Assembly: GCA_964017145.1 (NCBI GenBank)
Contig: CAXHKQ010000110.1
Location: 1-14,908, forward strand
Direction: 5' to 3'
DNA: 14,908 nt
Origin: Agrocybe praecox
Lineage: Eukaryota; Basidiomycota; Agaricomycetes; Agaricales; Agrocybaceae
Part shown: positions 1 to 8,800 of the stretch, piece by piece
Layout: the number at the start of each line of letters is the position of its first letter
How positions within the stretch are numbered: the stretch's first letter is position 1
The notes under the pieces: generated by a model
Databases searched by the model: none
What the model was told of the DNA's origin: nothing
What the model saw: only the letters and a program-made list of their open reading frames with translations
Made by a program: the position numbers and the translations under genes

Positions 1-518
1 TGGGGCATCAAAATCTGGACACGATTTAATATTTATGATGTGCACCCTTTCTATACCTCGGAAGGTCGCGATTAGCATTGCGAATGCTTGACAATAGCTT
101 GACATTTTATAAATGTTCTCGATACAGCCCTATCGCCGAATCTACATGTACGGTACAGTCGCAAAGTTTGGTAATGTCGAATATGCTCGCGCTGGGCTTC
201 AAACTAAACAAATGAACCGAAATTAAAAGTGCATTTTGTCCTTGGAAAATAACACATGATTGAGAAGCCGGTTTTTTAACCTCCGGAGAGGAAATTCAAT
301 CGAAGAAATTATGTGTATTTGAACTCCATATCATTGGTGATTGTTTTGCCATTTAACATCCTATATGTGAATTTTTATGGAGTTGTTTGTCTATCGTTGT
401 TCAATAGATCAAGTCGAGATCAAAAAAACTAAAATTTGTTGTTATTTATTATTTGTAATGATATCAGATATAATTCGTGACGCATTGGAAATGTCCGGAG
501 GACGGGCAGCGACATTTA

Positions 519-652
519 GCAAGTGAAGACATTTTTCAGTGAATATGTTTTGGGTGGTCTAACGAACAATTCAAAGAAGAGTCAAGAGAAGCAAGTGGAG
601 ATATTTTTGAGTGAATATGTTCTTGGTGGTCTAATGAACAATTCATAGAAGA
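519..652. repeat. Two-copy 72-bp tandem duplication
   Basis: The word GTGAATATGTT recurs with a 72-bp offset (first copy 519-590, second 591-652). Flanking matches include GGTGGTCTAA followed by GAACAATTCA. The copies differ at several positions and the second fades after about 652, so this is an old local duplication. Although 72 is a multiple of three, stop codons cross the unit, so it does not look coding. Confidence 0.7.
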
Positions 653-947
653 AAATTGTTCCACATTGGTTTGTGTTCGCAATGTAAATCATGTTTGAAA
701 ACAAAACATCACATATCCGGATATTGTGGCACTATCCTGTAGTTTCAGTCTGAAGATATTTTCGCGTCAATATCATCATATATTTGTCTAAAGATGTTCG
801 CGGAGAACCATTTGTGGAGCGTCATACAAATTTCCATACAAATTGATATCGTAGTTGCTTCGAAATACAATAGAAATTGTGCCAATATCACACCCTCATA
901 TTTAATTACTTAATTCCGACGTTCGAGCGTTTCTACACCAACACATA

Positions 948-949
948 TA
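948..949. repeat. TA target-site duplication, left copy
   Basis: TA directly abuts CAGTGG at 950; the partner TA is at 2054-2055. Duplication of TA is the hallmark of Tc1/mariner insertion. Confidence 0.75.
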
Positions 950-1183
950 CAGTGGTGGCAATATACTTACGAATGCTCACTAGCTTTTTAGACATGCTTG
1001 CATCTCGATAAGTAGAGGCCTCCTAGGTGAACACTTTCTTCAAGAATATGTCCGTCTGATATTTGGGTACCAAACTAAACAGAATCTTCATCATAAAAAC
1101 CAGCCTCTGCCCTTCATATTGATCTATACATCCGTGTCAGAAATATTCAGGTGGAATTATAATTACGAACGAAATACATAGTT
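950..1183 (+). repeat. Left 234-bp terminal inverted repeat
   Basis: This arm pairs base for base with 1820-2053. By eye I count 8 substitutions and no gaps, which suggests either recent insertion or arm homogenisation. The inner boundary is AAATACATAGTT at about 1172-1183, beyond which similarity stops. Confidence 0.9.
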
Positions 1184-1210
1184 AACGATTTTTGGTAGCA
1201 GAATCAACGG

Positions 1211-1388
1211 ACCAGGGCTTCATGAAAAATCACGCGGCCGACCCAGAGTCCTCTCAAAAACAGTTTCATGTTAATGCTGGAGAAAATCATCAGATTTCAT
1301 ACGATTTGAGGTAAAACTCTTTAGCATTAATTTAAATGTTTTTGAGAGAACTCTGGTTAGATTGCAAGATTTTTCCTGAAGCCCTGGT
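1211..1388. repeat. Nested imperfect fold-back inside the Tc1-like element
   Basis: ACCAGGGCTTCATGAAAAAT at 1211 is mirrored by ATTTTTCCTGAAGCCCTGGT ending at 1388. The similarity runs inward through CCAGAGTCCTCTCAAAAACA (left) and its counterpart near 1339-1358, then GTTAATGCT/AGCATTAAT. The arms are about 70 bases each with clear divergence, so the structure is older than the outer arms or came from a different hairpin. It could be a nested MITE or a palindromised piece of a former transposase region. Confidence 0.75.
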
Positions 1389-1819
1389 TTGATGAGTCTG
1401 CTACAGGAACTCCTTAGGCACGAATTCGCATGAAAAAAGCAACGGAAATGCTTCAAGATTCCGAAGGACGTCAAATAATAATAGTGCTAGCTGGAACAAA
1501 TCTTAGCACGGTCGTAGTTTACCAATGTTCTACAGATCCGCGGAGGTCTTTCGGGGCTTGAACTCCAACATTTGCTTAAGCTTGTCTTTGACGCATTGAT
1601 AGCCAAATTCAATTTTAAGTTCAAGAGTCCCACGACCGAAGCAGTAGTGATGTGATCTTTGCAGAACACATAACAAATAATTCGAAAGTAAAATACTCTT
1701 GGATCAGTCATGTCGCCCTATTTAGGGCCTTTTCTTGTTATTTGTGGTAAATTACACAATTTATGAAACATTGACAACTCATCGAGCCCCGAGCCTCTAG
1801 ACATTGCGAAATTTTGGGG
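1389..1819. other. Unassigned centre of the Tc1-like element
   Basis: A weak coding-like trace is visible on the minus strand, around 1525-1620 when read in a frame that ends in TAG. It gives a Lys-rich stretch with YQCVKDKLKQMLEFKPRKTS, followed by stops. I do not recognise it as Tc1 transposase: no DDE motif or helix-turn-helix is seen. It may be a decayed coding fragment captured between the arms, or chance. Confidence 0.3.
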
Positions 1820-2053
1820 AACTATGTATTTCGTTCGTAATTATAATTCCACCTGAATATTTCAGACGCGGATGTATAGATCAATATGAAGGGCAGAGGC
1901 TGGTTTTTATGATGAAGATTTTGTTTAGTTTGGTACCCAAATAGCAGACGGACATATTCTTGAAGAAAGTGTTCACCTAGGATGCCTCTACTTGTCGAGA
2001 TGCGAGCATGTCTAAAAAGCTAGTGAGCATTCGTAATTATATTGCCACCACTG
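1820..2053 (-). repeat. Right 234-bp terminal inverted repeat
   Basis: Reverse-complement partner of 950-1183. It ends TATTGCCACCACTG at 2053 and is followed by TA. Confidence 0.9.
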
Positions 2054-2055
2054 TA
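2054..2055. repeat. TA target-site duplication, right copy
   Basis: TA directly follows the terminal CACTG at 2053 and matches the TA at 948-949. Confidence 0.75.
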
Positions 2056-2262
2056 TAGTATCGATTGTACCTTATGTTTACCTATTACCTCTTACAGAAC
2101 CATCGTTCCGTATGACATGTAGAGTACATAATATGCTCTGCTGTGTCCAATGAGAAACGGTGGGAAAATGTCTGCGACATCAATGTCGACCACCTGCGGG
2201 CCATAAGGAAAATGTCCTCGCAGATTGTTATCGGAAGAGCAACTCAGCACGCACATTCGAGC

Positions 2263-2282
2263 ACTCACACGCACACGCACGC
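2263..2282. repeat. Imperfect CACACG microsatellite
   Basis: A run of CACTCACACGCACACGCACG-type repeats. Similar runs occur at 2392-2408 (ACACACGCACGCACGCA) and 2798-2808 (CACACA). Confidence 0.8.
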
Positions 2283-3220
2283 CTATATAGCAGTAGTAGT
2301 TTACTTCCCACCCGAACTTCCGGTGGAACGCGTGCGCGTCCATAACGGACGACCCGAATTAGAGAGGGGACGTCTTATCGCACCATAACAGACACACGCA
2401 CGCACGCAAGCATACTCCTGTCCTTGTCCATGTAGTCTTATAGTTGTAAGTAGTCATGTAATGTGCTACCACTGTTCTGCAGAATTCGATAAATTCGGTC
2501 TGCACATTGTATCGTATTAACTGATGTGCAATTAAGGTAGCCAACACACTTTTGGTAGGGCAGATGTTTGTGCAATAGAAAATATGTCATTAAACTGAAA
2601 CTATTTTTTCTTGAAGAAATGGTTCTATAGTCATGAGATTATGGATGTTTAACAAAATTAAAGTTCAATGGGTACTTGGATATCGCTATATCAATTTCAC
2701 AATACACCAAACGAAAAGTCTGTGTAACATAAGTTCGCCAATAATTGCGATCAGTTGCAGAAAGCAATTTCCGTTGACGTGCAACCCTAGCAGGCATACA
2801 CACACACAACACAATCGCATATGAACACACACTTACTCTATTCGATGGCGCACTGGTTGATGAGCAGGTTGCCGACGAGCCGACGTCTCCTCGCGTCTCT
2901 CCTCACTCGTGCATGATTGAAAACCTTTCAGCGTCGTGCTTGCAATTAAACGAGCATATAGACGGCTCGCTTACCGCATTAACTGTCTCTAGTGCGCAAG
3001 TGCGCTCACGCTGATTTATATGCAATTTAAAGGTGCTAGTGTTTCGATGCACGCGATCTCGAAACGCCAGCCCGGATCCCACATGAATTGAAGTGTGATC
3101 GTTTTATAACCATACAGCGTTCGTTTTTCAACACACATGCACTCACGGGCAAAGCATGCGCGGTCGGCAGCCGTCGAGTCGTGCCCCATGGCCGGCGGAG
3201 TTTCCCATTTAGAGGATTCG

Positions 3221-3271
3221 CACACACACACACACAGTTCACATCGGTGCTCGCTTGTGTGTGTGTGTGTG
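3221..3271. repeat. Perfect (CA)8 ... (TG)8 inverted repeat
   Basis: (CA)8 occupies 3221-3236 and (TG)8 occupies 3256-3271, separated by 19 bases. The equal tract lengths make a perfect 16-bp stem with a 19-nt loop, able to form a hairpin in RNA or a cruciform/slipped structure in DNA. Confidence 0.85.
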
Positions 3272-3317
3272 CTGACGTTGACCGACTAGTGCTCCTCTCT
3301 CGTTTAGCCATAATTGA

Positions 3318-3325
3318 ATGCAAAT
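3318..3325 (+). promoter_or_regulatory. Octamer motif ATGCAAAT (candidate POU-factor site)
   Basis: Exact ATGCAAAT preceded by TAATTGA, giving adjacent homeodomain-like and octamer words. POU-homeodomain proteins bind this octamer. An exact 8-mer occurs by chance about once per two such windows, so this single site is weak evidence. Confidence 0.25.
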
Positions 3326-3699
3326 CTCGCGCAACACGATCGCCGATCGGCCGAGGTGAATCCTGCTGGATGAACAATATTCACATGGTCGGATGGAATA
3401 TAATTAGTGACAGTTATCAAAATTGTCTTATCCCTAGATGGCGACGTCGACAATTGATATTGGTGGTCCACTTGAGCGAACAGCATATAATTTAGATTAC
3501 GATTTGTGTATGTAACACGATTTGATGTGACTTACGCCTGTTAATCCGCAGCTTATTATAAACGAAGTGGCGCGTGTCACGGTCACATACGTTCGGCATT
3601 GTTGATGTGTGAGTACTCTAGTTCACACGCCCAGTTTAAATGCGAGAAGGGTGGATGACAACACTCGACAAATACCCCAGTAGCAGAGGGTAGTTGGTG

Positions 3700-3730
3700 A
3701 TGGCAGTGAATTTAGAAACAAATTGTACGG
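3700..3730 (+). other. Weak candidate 5' coding exon ending at a strong splice donor
   Basis: An ATG at 3700 has a favourable context (G at -3, G at +4) and opens ten codons (MAVNLETNCT), ending one base before GTAAGTATT at 3731, a near-consensus insect 5' splice site. Another donor-like GTGAGTAC lies near 3609. No downstream exon in a matching phase was identified. GTAAGT is expected several times per strand in 15 kb, so this remains speculative. Confidence 0.15.
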
Positions 3731-4061
3731 GTAAGTATTACCGACCGTTTTGTCAATAATATCTTGTTATTAGACCCATGTTCTTATATTTTCTGCTAAA
3801 TATTCTAAAAGACAATTTTATATTTTGAGAATAATTTACTATTATTCATATGCCACTACCAAATATATTCCAAATGCTCAGAGGTTGAGCACAGTTCATT
3901 CAACACACTGTCTTTGTTCGGCAACACATCATGAAATCGCATCACGATCAGCACCTAATTTTGCCAAATCACACAATCTTCACGCGTGTCCGTGCACCGG
4001 TCAGAAAAAATCACACGTTTCCACAGGCGTGTACACAGCAGTACGTGCAATCGTCGTCTGA

Positions 4062-4076
4062 AGCAGCAGCAGCAGC
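4062..4076 (+). repeat. (GCA)5 trinucleotide run
   Basis: Five GCA units followed by GCCGCTGCACCGCC. The run creates spurious poly-Ala or poly-Gln frames on either strand but no credible gene. Confidence 0.8.
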
Positions 4077-4231
4077 CGCTGCACCGCCAGCGCATCATCA
4101 TCGACCAATAAATTGACGAAAAATCTCCGACGGTCTCTGCGCGCACAGTCTGTTCAATCAAACCGCGACGATCGGCAGCCCAGAGCGCGTGCGAACGCGG
4201 TGTGAGGCAGCTCATCACGGCAAAAACCACA

Positions 4232-4252
4232 ACGCACACGCACACACGCACA
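4232..4252. repeat. Imperfect CACACG microsatellite
   Basis: CGCACACGCACACACGCACA-type run, the same class as those at 2263 and 11713. Confidence 0.8.
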
Positions 4253-4515
4253 ATAACCGCCAATTCATCATTATCTATGGTCTGCGGTGCTGGTGTGGCG
4301 CAACGTGCTCGCAATAAATGTGAACATCCGCCATTAAGAGAACTAGGCAGTCGATCGTTTATTTTTTGGAAATTGTGTTTGGAAATATAATTGTAAACAG
4401 TCTGAAAATCACTAAAATGTTGTCAAAATGTTCACCATAATAATTAGAAAAATACGCATTTGTATTATACATTTCCTTCAAGAGCCGCATGACGCTTGTC
4501 ATTTACTGATTGAAT

Positions 4516-4910
4516 TCAATCGGACACTTCCGTAAACACCCGTTGATTGTAGGTATTTTGCAACATATCTAAATGCCTCCCCACAATTTTGCAAAAAAGT
4601 TTCAACGTACAAAATAACGGAACTCTGCTAGAAACGAAAAACCGTAGGCATATTTTATAAGTAGTTCCAAAATATGTGCCTCCTCGATCGGAACCTTTTG
4701 TCGAGTGCCTGCGTAACACAATATTCGACATATCTCGAAAAATATTAATCTTTTTAACTTCTTCAATTATTGTTCCTCAATTTCGTAGAACATTGTTCCT
4801 GTGTAGCAATTATTCTTTTGAAGCTATCATAGTTTATTCGCGATGCAAAAATTAACCTTTCAAATTCAATACTAGATTGAATTAAGACGCGCGCCGAAGT
4901 GTCCGATTGA
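4516..4910. mobile_element. MITE-like repeat with 15-bp inverted ends
   Basis: TCAATCGGACACTTC at 4516-4530 is mirrored exactly by GAAGTGTCCGATTGA at 4896-4910, bounding 395 bp of AT-rich, non-coding sequence. A second short palindrome, AATTCAATACTAGATTGAATT, lies just inside the right end (4863-4883). No clear target duplication flanks the ends, so the superfamily cannot be named and the true ends may differ by a few bases. The geometry fits a small non-autonomous DNA transposon. Confidence 0.55.
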
Positions 4911-5175
4911 TGTAGCCTGTGCCTTGTTGCACGAAAACTGAAGTAAACCCAAACCTCCTATAACACGGTCTTTTAGTACACGGTTTCTTAGAACACGGTC
5001 TAAATAAAATCCCCGGAACCTTAATCTTAACACGGGGGGCAGCTCGGTCAGCCAATCTTCATAAAATCGCAATTTTCACAACACCACTTCAAGACTGCTT
5101 GAAAATCTGTTTCTAAATATGCTGAATAAAGAAGAAGTTTTTTGCATTTGTTTCTATAGCATCTCAATGTTCAAT

Positions 5176-5524
5176 CGGCCTGTAGGGCCGACATTTTTTT
5201 CGAAACGTTTTTATGAAATAACCTTTTTTTTAATGACATTACGGACATGCGAAATGATAACTCAACCGGAAATTGGGGGCACAGGAAACACTTATCTATG
5301 GTATCTGATGATAACCTGGACAGCATGGCCCGCAGCACCCAGGTTTGAGAGATTTTTCATACGGAAATCCATTAAATTCTTCATTGACGACCGACTACTG
5401 CCCACATGAAGATTTTTTCAAAACGTTTTCACGAACACAAATACAATTTTCCGTTATTACGGGCGGACATGCGGAATGATAACTCATCCGGAAAAAGGTG
5501 GCACAGACAAAACTTAATGGTATC
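5176..5524. repeat. Diverged tandem units of the host repeat (left part)
   Basis: Unit A starts at about 5176 (GGCCTGTAGGGCCGACATTT) and unit B at about 5327 (TGGCCCGCAGCACCCAGG). Both contain GACATGCG(A/G)AATGATAACTCA followed by CCGGAAA and a GGCACAG(A/G) word, then TATGGTATC or AATGGTATC. Unit B carries about 60 extra bases. Unit B is cut at 5524 by the retrotransposon and resumes at 10723. Confidence 0.65.
5521..5524. repeat. TATC target-site duplication, left copy
   Basis: TATC abuts the LTR edge at 5525 and is repeated at 10723-10726 beyond the other LTR. Unit A of the host repeat has a single TATC at the equivalent place (ATGGTATCTGATG near 5298-5310), showing the pre-insertion state. 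Confidence 0.85.
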
Positions 5525-5567
5525 TATAATCCCCGATTATTCGAAACAATTGCGCGGAGCGCGTGCG

Positions 5568-5573
5568 TTTTAT
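5568..5573 (-). promoter_or_regulatory. Poly(A) signal AATAAA in the 3' LTR
   Basis: The minus strand reads GCGAAAATAAAACGC, an exact AATAAA 43 bases before the LTR end. It is the plausible polyadenylation signal for the genomic transcript; the same word occurs in the 5' LTR at 10547-10552. Confidence 0.6.
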
Positions 5574-5660
5574 TTTCGCGTTTTAGGAAAGAATACAATT
5601 ATGGCGGCCGGCTGTCATTGGCCAGGGATGCCGATCTCCTTTTCGTGTAAAGTGTTGTTG

Positions 5661-5689
5661 TGGAATGTGTTGTGGATTGTGTGGAATGT
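5661..5689 (-). promoter_or_regulatory. Paired ACATTCCA words (candidate TEAD/Scalloped sites) in the LTR
   Basis: ACATTCCA occurs on the minus strand at 5661-5668 and 5682-5689, 21 bp apart (two helical turns). The same pair is at 10640-10647 and 10661-10668 in the 5' LTR. CATTCC is the core site of TEAD-family factors (Scalloped in flies). Whether this drives LTR transcription is an inference. Confidence 0.3.
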
Positions 5690-5743
5690 GAGTGAGTGCG
5701 TTCAATGGGCACTCAGTGTTGCCGTCTGTAATATGATACAACA

Positions 5744-5857
5744 ACTCGGCCAGACTGACATCTCCGATGGCCTCCATCGGACACAACATGGAAACTAATG
5801 TTGTATGGTGTGTAGGGTCGGCGCACCACCCAAACAGAAAGCGGAATCATCTCAAAA
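5744..5857 (-). other. Non-coding 3' interior of the retrotransposon, with hairpins
   Basis: These 114 bases lie between the pol stop codon and the 3' LTR. They hold a perfect 7-bp hairpin CCGATGG-CCT-CCATCGG (5764-5780) and a second inverted repeat ACAACAT ... ATGTTGT (5783-5804). The bases next to the LTR (minus strand CTGGCCGAGT then TGTTG) are not purine-rich, so no standard polypurine tract is visible there; the nearest purine-rich word is GGAGATG about 20 bases away. Confidence 0.6.
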
Positions 5858-8800
5858 TCACGTTTGCTCTGGCTTACGCCACAATTTCAAATTTTTCAAT
5901 TCTATGACATTATCGTAAGGCATTTGAGTGACTTGAGACCCTTCAATGTCGCGAACCACATACCGATCGTTCGGCAACACTTTGTGAACCACATAAGGCC
6001 CTCTGAATTTTTGAGTGAACTTTTTATTGCCGGCACTAGTATCCACATATCTAATAACGACAAACTCGCCTACGACGAATTTCCTAGCAGGGCGACTCTT
6101 TTTCGCGAGATATGTCTCACTAACTTGCTGAGTTTTTTCTATTTGATCGGAAGCACTTTTTCTTAATGACTCTAAATTACGCACTGGCTCGTTCAAATCA
6201 GAATCCTCCAAAATCTCGGAAAGGTGGTCAACCACTGGACCACGTTGCTCAACACCGAACAACAGAACGCTGGGACATATACCAATTGATCTCTGAACCG
6301 TATTGTTGATTGCATATTCGACGTGCCTAAGTTGCTGGACCCAATCTGAATGCTGAAGTGGTTCCGTAAGTTTCCCTAACATATTCTTCAAAACTCGATT
6401 CACTCTTTCCACTTGTCCATTCGCTTGCGGTGATGCAACCGCATTTTTTATGTGCTGAATGTTATGTTTATCAATGAAACTAGTGAATTCGTTGGACGTA
6501 AAACAAGTGCCGCGGTCACTTATAATACGTGCGGGCCTGCTGTAGAACTCGAAATATTTTTCCAATGCGCGACAAACTTCCTTAGTACTAGTGTTGGTTG
6601 CCGGATACACTTTGACAAATTTCGTGAATGCGTCAATCACTACCAATAAGTGTTTTTGCTTAGAAGCTACTGAAGGCAATGGTCCGAAGTGGTCAATGTG
6701 AATTGTGTCGAATGGCACAGGTTTTTTAGGTATACTATGAAGCGTCGACTCAGAAGCTCTCTTCGGTGCTGAGTACAGAATGCATTTAATACAATTCTTC
6801 ACAAAAGAATCCACTTTTGCTCTCATTCCCGGAAACCAATAAATCGTTTTCAATTTCTCTAAACACTTATGACTACCAAAGTGCCCTATCTTCTCGTGTA
6901 TACTCTGAATAAGCTGAAGTTCCATTTCTTCAGGGACGTAGAACAGAAGTTTGCCTGCACTATTTTTACGGTACACGATGCCATTATGCATTTCGTACGG
7001 TGGTGAATCGGAAGACTCTAATGATGTCTTCAGGTTATTAATCACGGGATCTCTGTTTTGAGTTACCAGAAGCTGAGGGTACAATTCTTGCTCTGTAAAA
7101 ACTACGGCGACATGAATGTTTCGACTAAGGGCATCTACATGCTTCATTTGAGCTCCAGGACGATGCTGAATTTTGAAATTAAATTTCTGGAATTCCCATA
7201 CCCAGCGAGCAATACGAGAGTTGACGTCCTTTTTATTGATCGTCATCACTAGTGAATCGCAATCAGTAATGATCGTAAACTCAATTCCTGCCAAATAAGT
7301 TCGGAATCTTCCAAGCGCGTACACAATAGCTAAAGTCTCTAGCTCGTAACTGTGATAATTGACTTCGTGTTTACCAATTGACTTGGAGAAATAAGCGATA
7401 GGATGGAACTTATTGTCCTTCTGCTTCTGTAAGAGCACTGCACCAAAACCTAACTTGCTCGCGTCGGTGTGCAATTCCGTTTCGTTCTTCGGATCGTAAA
7501 TGCCTAACACTGGTTCGGAAGTTAAAATTCTCTTCAGTTTCTCAAACGCGGCTACGCAATTTTTGTCGAAATTGAACTTAGCGTTCTTCTGAAGTAACTT
7601 GTTGATCGGGTTAGCAATCGCTGAAAACCCCGGAACAAATCGTCTGAAGAACCCACACATACTAACAAAAGAATGCGCTGAGTGTGTTGATGTTGGCACT
7701 GGATAGTTCAATATGTCGTCGACTTTCCTACGGCCTGGTTTAATTCCGTCGGCCGAAACTATGTAGCCCAGAAATTCGAACTCTTTGTGCAAAAACAGGC
7801 ATTTACTGAGCTGTAGCTCCAAACCCTTCTTCGCAATGCAATGTAACACTCGGCTCAACAAATCTTCGTGCTCGCTTAGGTTCTCACTGGCAATCAGAAT
7901 ATCATCCATATAAACGACAATTTCTCTCTTCAAAATAAACTCCTTAAGAACAGAATTTATGAACCTCTGGAAAACTTTTGGTGCATTCCTAAGTCCAAAA
8001 GGCATTCTTAAGCACTCGTACTGACCACTTGGTGTCACAAAAGAGGTGTACTTCTGACTACACTCGGCTACTTTGACATGATGAAAGCCACTCTTCAGAT
8101 CCAGCAACGTAAACACTTTCTTATTACATAAGTACTCAATGCAATCATCAATTAACGGAAGAGGGTAATTATCACGTACGGTCTTTTTGTTCAAAGCCCG
8201 GTAATCGATACATATACGCGTTTGACCATTCTTTTTCTTCACCAAAACAATCGCTGAGGCGTAGGGAGATTCACTGTGCTTGATAATGCCTTTACCAAGC
8301 ATATCTTCAACCATTGTATTCACTTCATTCTTCTCGGAATGTGACAATCTCCTCGGGTGACTAAAAAACGGAGTATCGTCGCTTAGATTAATCTTCATTT
8401 CGTAATGCGGAATATCAGCAATGGATCTGTCCACATTTACGTAATTCGAGATAATTAATTCTCGAACACGTTCACTAACTTCAATCGGAAGCGTCGACTC
8501 AATATTGAAATGTTCGCTATCAGTAGCGTGCTTGACACTATTCAAATCACAATCATGCTCTATACTATAATCAGAAGGATCACTAACTGTTTCACCCAGC
8601 AAGGAATCAATGCTCACTTCAAAAATGTCGTCACTACCTATTTTGTTCGTCGACGGCGGATTACATGTGTCCTCGGCTTCAGTTTCAATAGGAAGTACTG
8701 CGGAAGGTTCGTTTGCATTGACGCCAACACGTTTAGATCCCAAATCACTCAAACTATTCACGCCGTGTGTATTAATTACAGGGACGGTAACACTAACGCT

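Larger units (their letters stand above)
1..949. other. Gene-free AT-rich stretch left of the Tc1-like element
   Basis: No reading frame of useful length, tRNA-like fold or recognisable transposon end is visible. It holds a 72-bp tandem duplication (519-652), a small perfect hairpin (AGCATT, GCG loop, AATGCT at 74-88) and a short direct repeat CATACAAATT around 825-845. It is probably intergenic or intronic spacer. Confidence 0.6.
950..2053. mobile_element. Non-autonomous Tc1/mariner-type element with 234-bp terminal inverted repeats
   Basis: The element begins CAGTGGTGGCAATATA and ends with its reverse complement, and is flanked by TA on both sides (948-949 and 2054-2055; TATA on both sides if extended). 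The inverted repeats are equal in length (950-1183 and 1820-2053) and differ at about 8 of 234 positions. The CAGTGGTGGCA end and TA duplication are typical of the Tc1/mariner superfamily. The 636-bp centre carries no recognisable transposase or DDE motif; it holds a second imperfect fold-back (1211-1388) and a short degenerate frame on the minus strand (about 1487-1711). It is therefore a long-TIR, MITE-like derivative that would need a transposase supplied in trans. The superfamily assignment rests on the ends and TSD only. Confidence 0.85.
2056..4515. other. Gene-free, microsatellite-rich spacer
   Basis: All open frames here are short, and many exist only because CACACG-type repeats lack stops. 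Visible features are CA/CG-rich microsatellites, a (GCA)n run, a (CA)8/(TG)8 inverted repeat, one exact octamer motif (3318-3325) and a strong donor-like site at 3731. The composition alternates between AT-rich homeobox-like words and GC-rich stretches, as in intergenic or intronic regulatory DNA. No protein family is recognisable. Confidence 0.5.
5525..5743 (-). repeat. 3' LTR of the retrotransposon (219 bp)
   Basis: On the minus strand it starts TGTTGTATCATATTACAGAC and ends GGGGATTATA. It appears identical to 10504-10722 with an offset of 4979. It carries an AATAAA on the minus strand (5568-5573) and two ACATTCCA words (5661-5668 and 5682-5689). The boundary is fixed by loss of identity between the two copies and by the TATC duplication. 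Confidence 0.93.

Noticed and set aside
2090..2400. CRISPR-like or satellite-like spacing among CACACG repeats
   Set aside because: Runs are simple microsatellites with irregular spacing and no constant spacer length.
3088..3495. 135-codon plus-strand frame across the (CA)/(TG) inverted repeat
   Set aside because: It depends on microsatellites that lack stops; residues are HTHTHT and VCVCVC runs and an overlapping minus-strand frame is equally long.
5744..5763. Possible extension of the LTR to the TGTCAGTC word, giving a purine-rich tract at the edge
   Set aside because: The corresponding bases beyond the other LTR (10723-10742) do not match beyond chance, and the TATC duplication fixes the edge at 5743/10722.
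5406..5798. 130-codon plus-strand frame spanning the host repeat and the 3' LTR, and a near-identical frame at 10529-10753
   Set aside because: The frame crosses an insertion junction and the shared part is simply the LTR sequence, so it cannot be an original gene.
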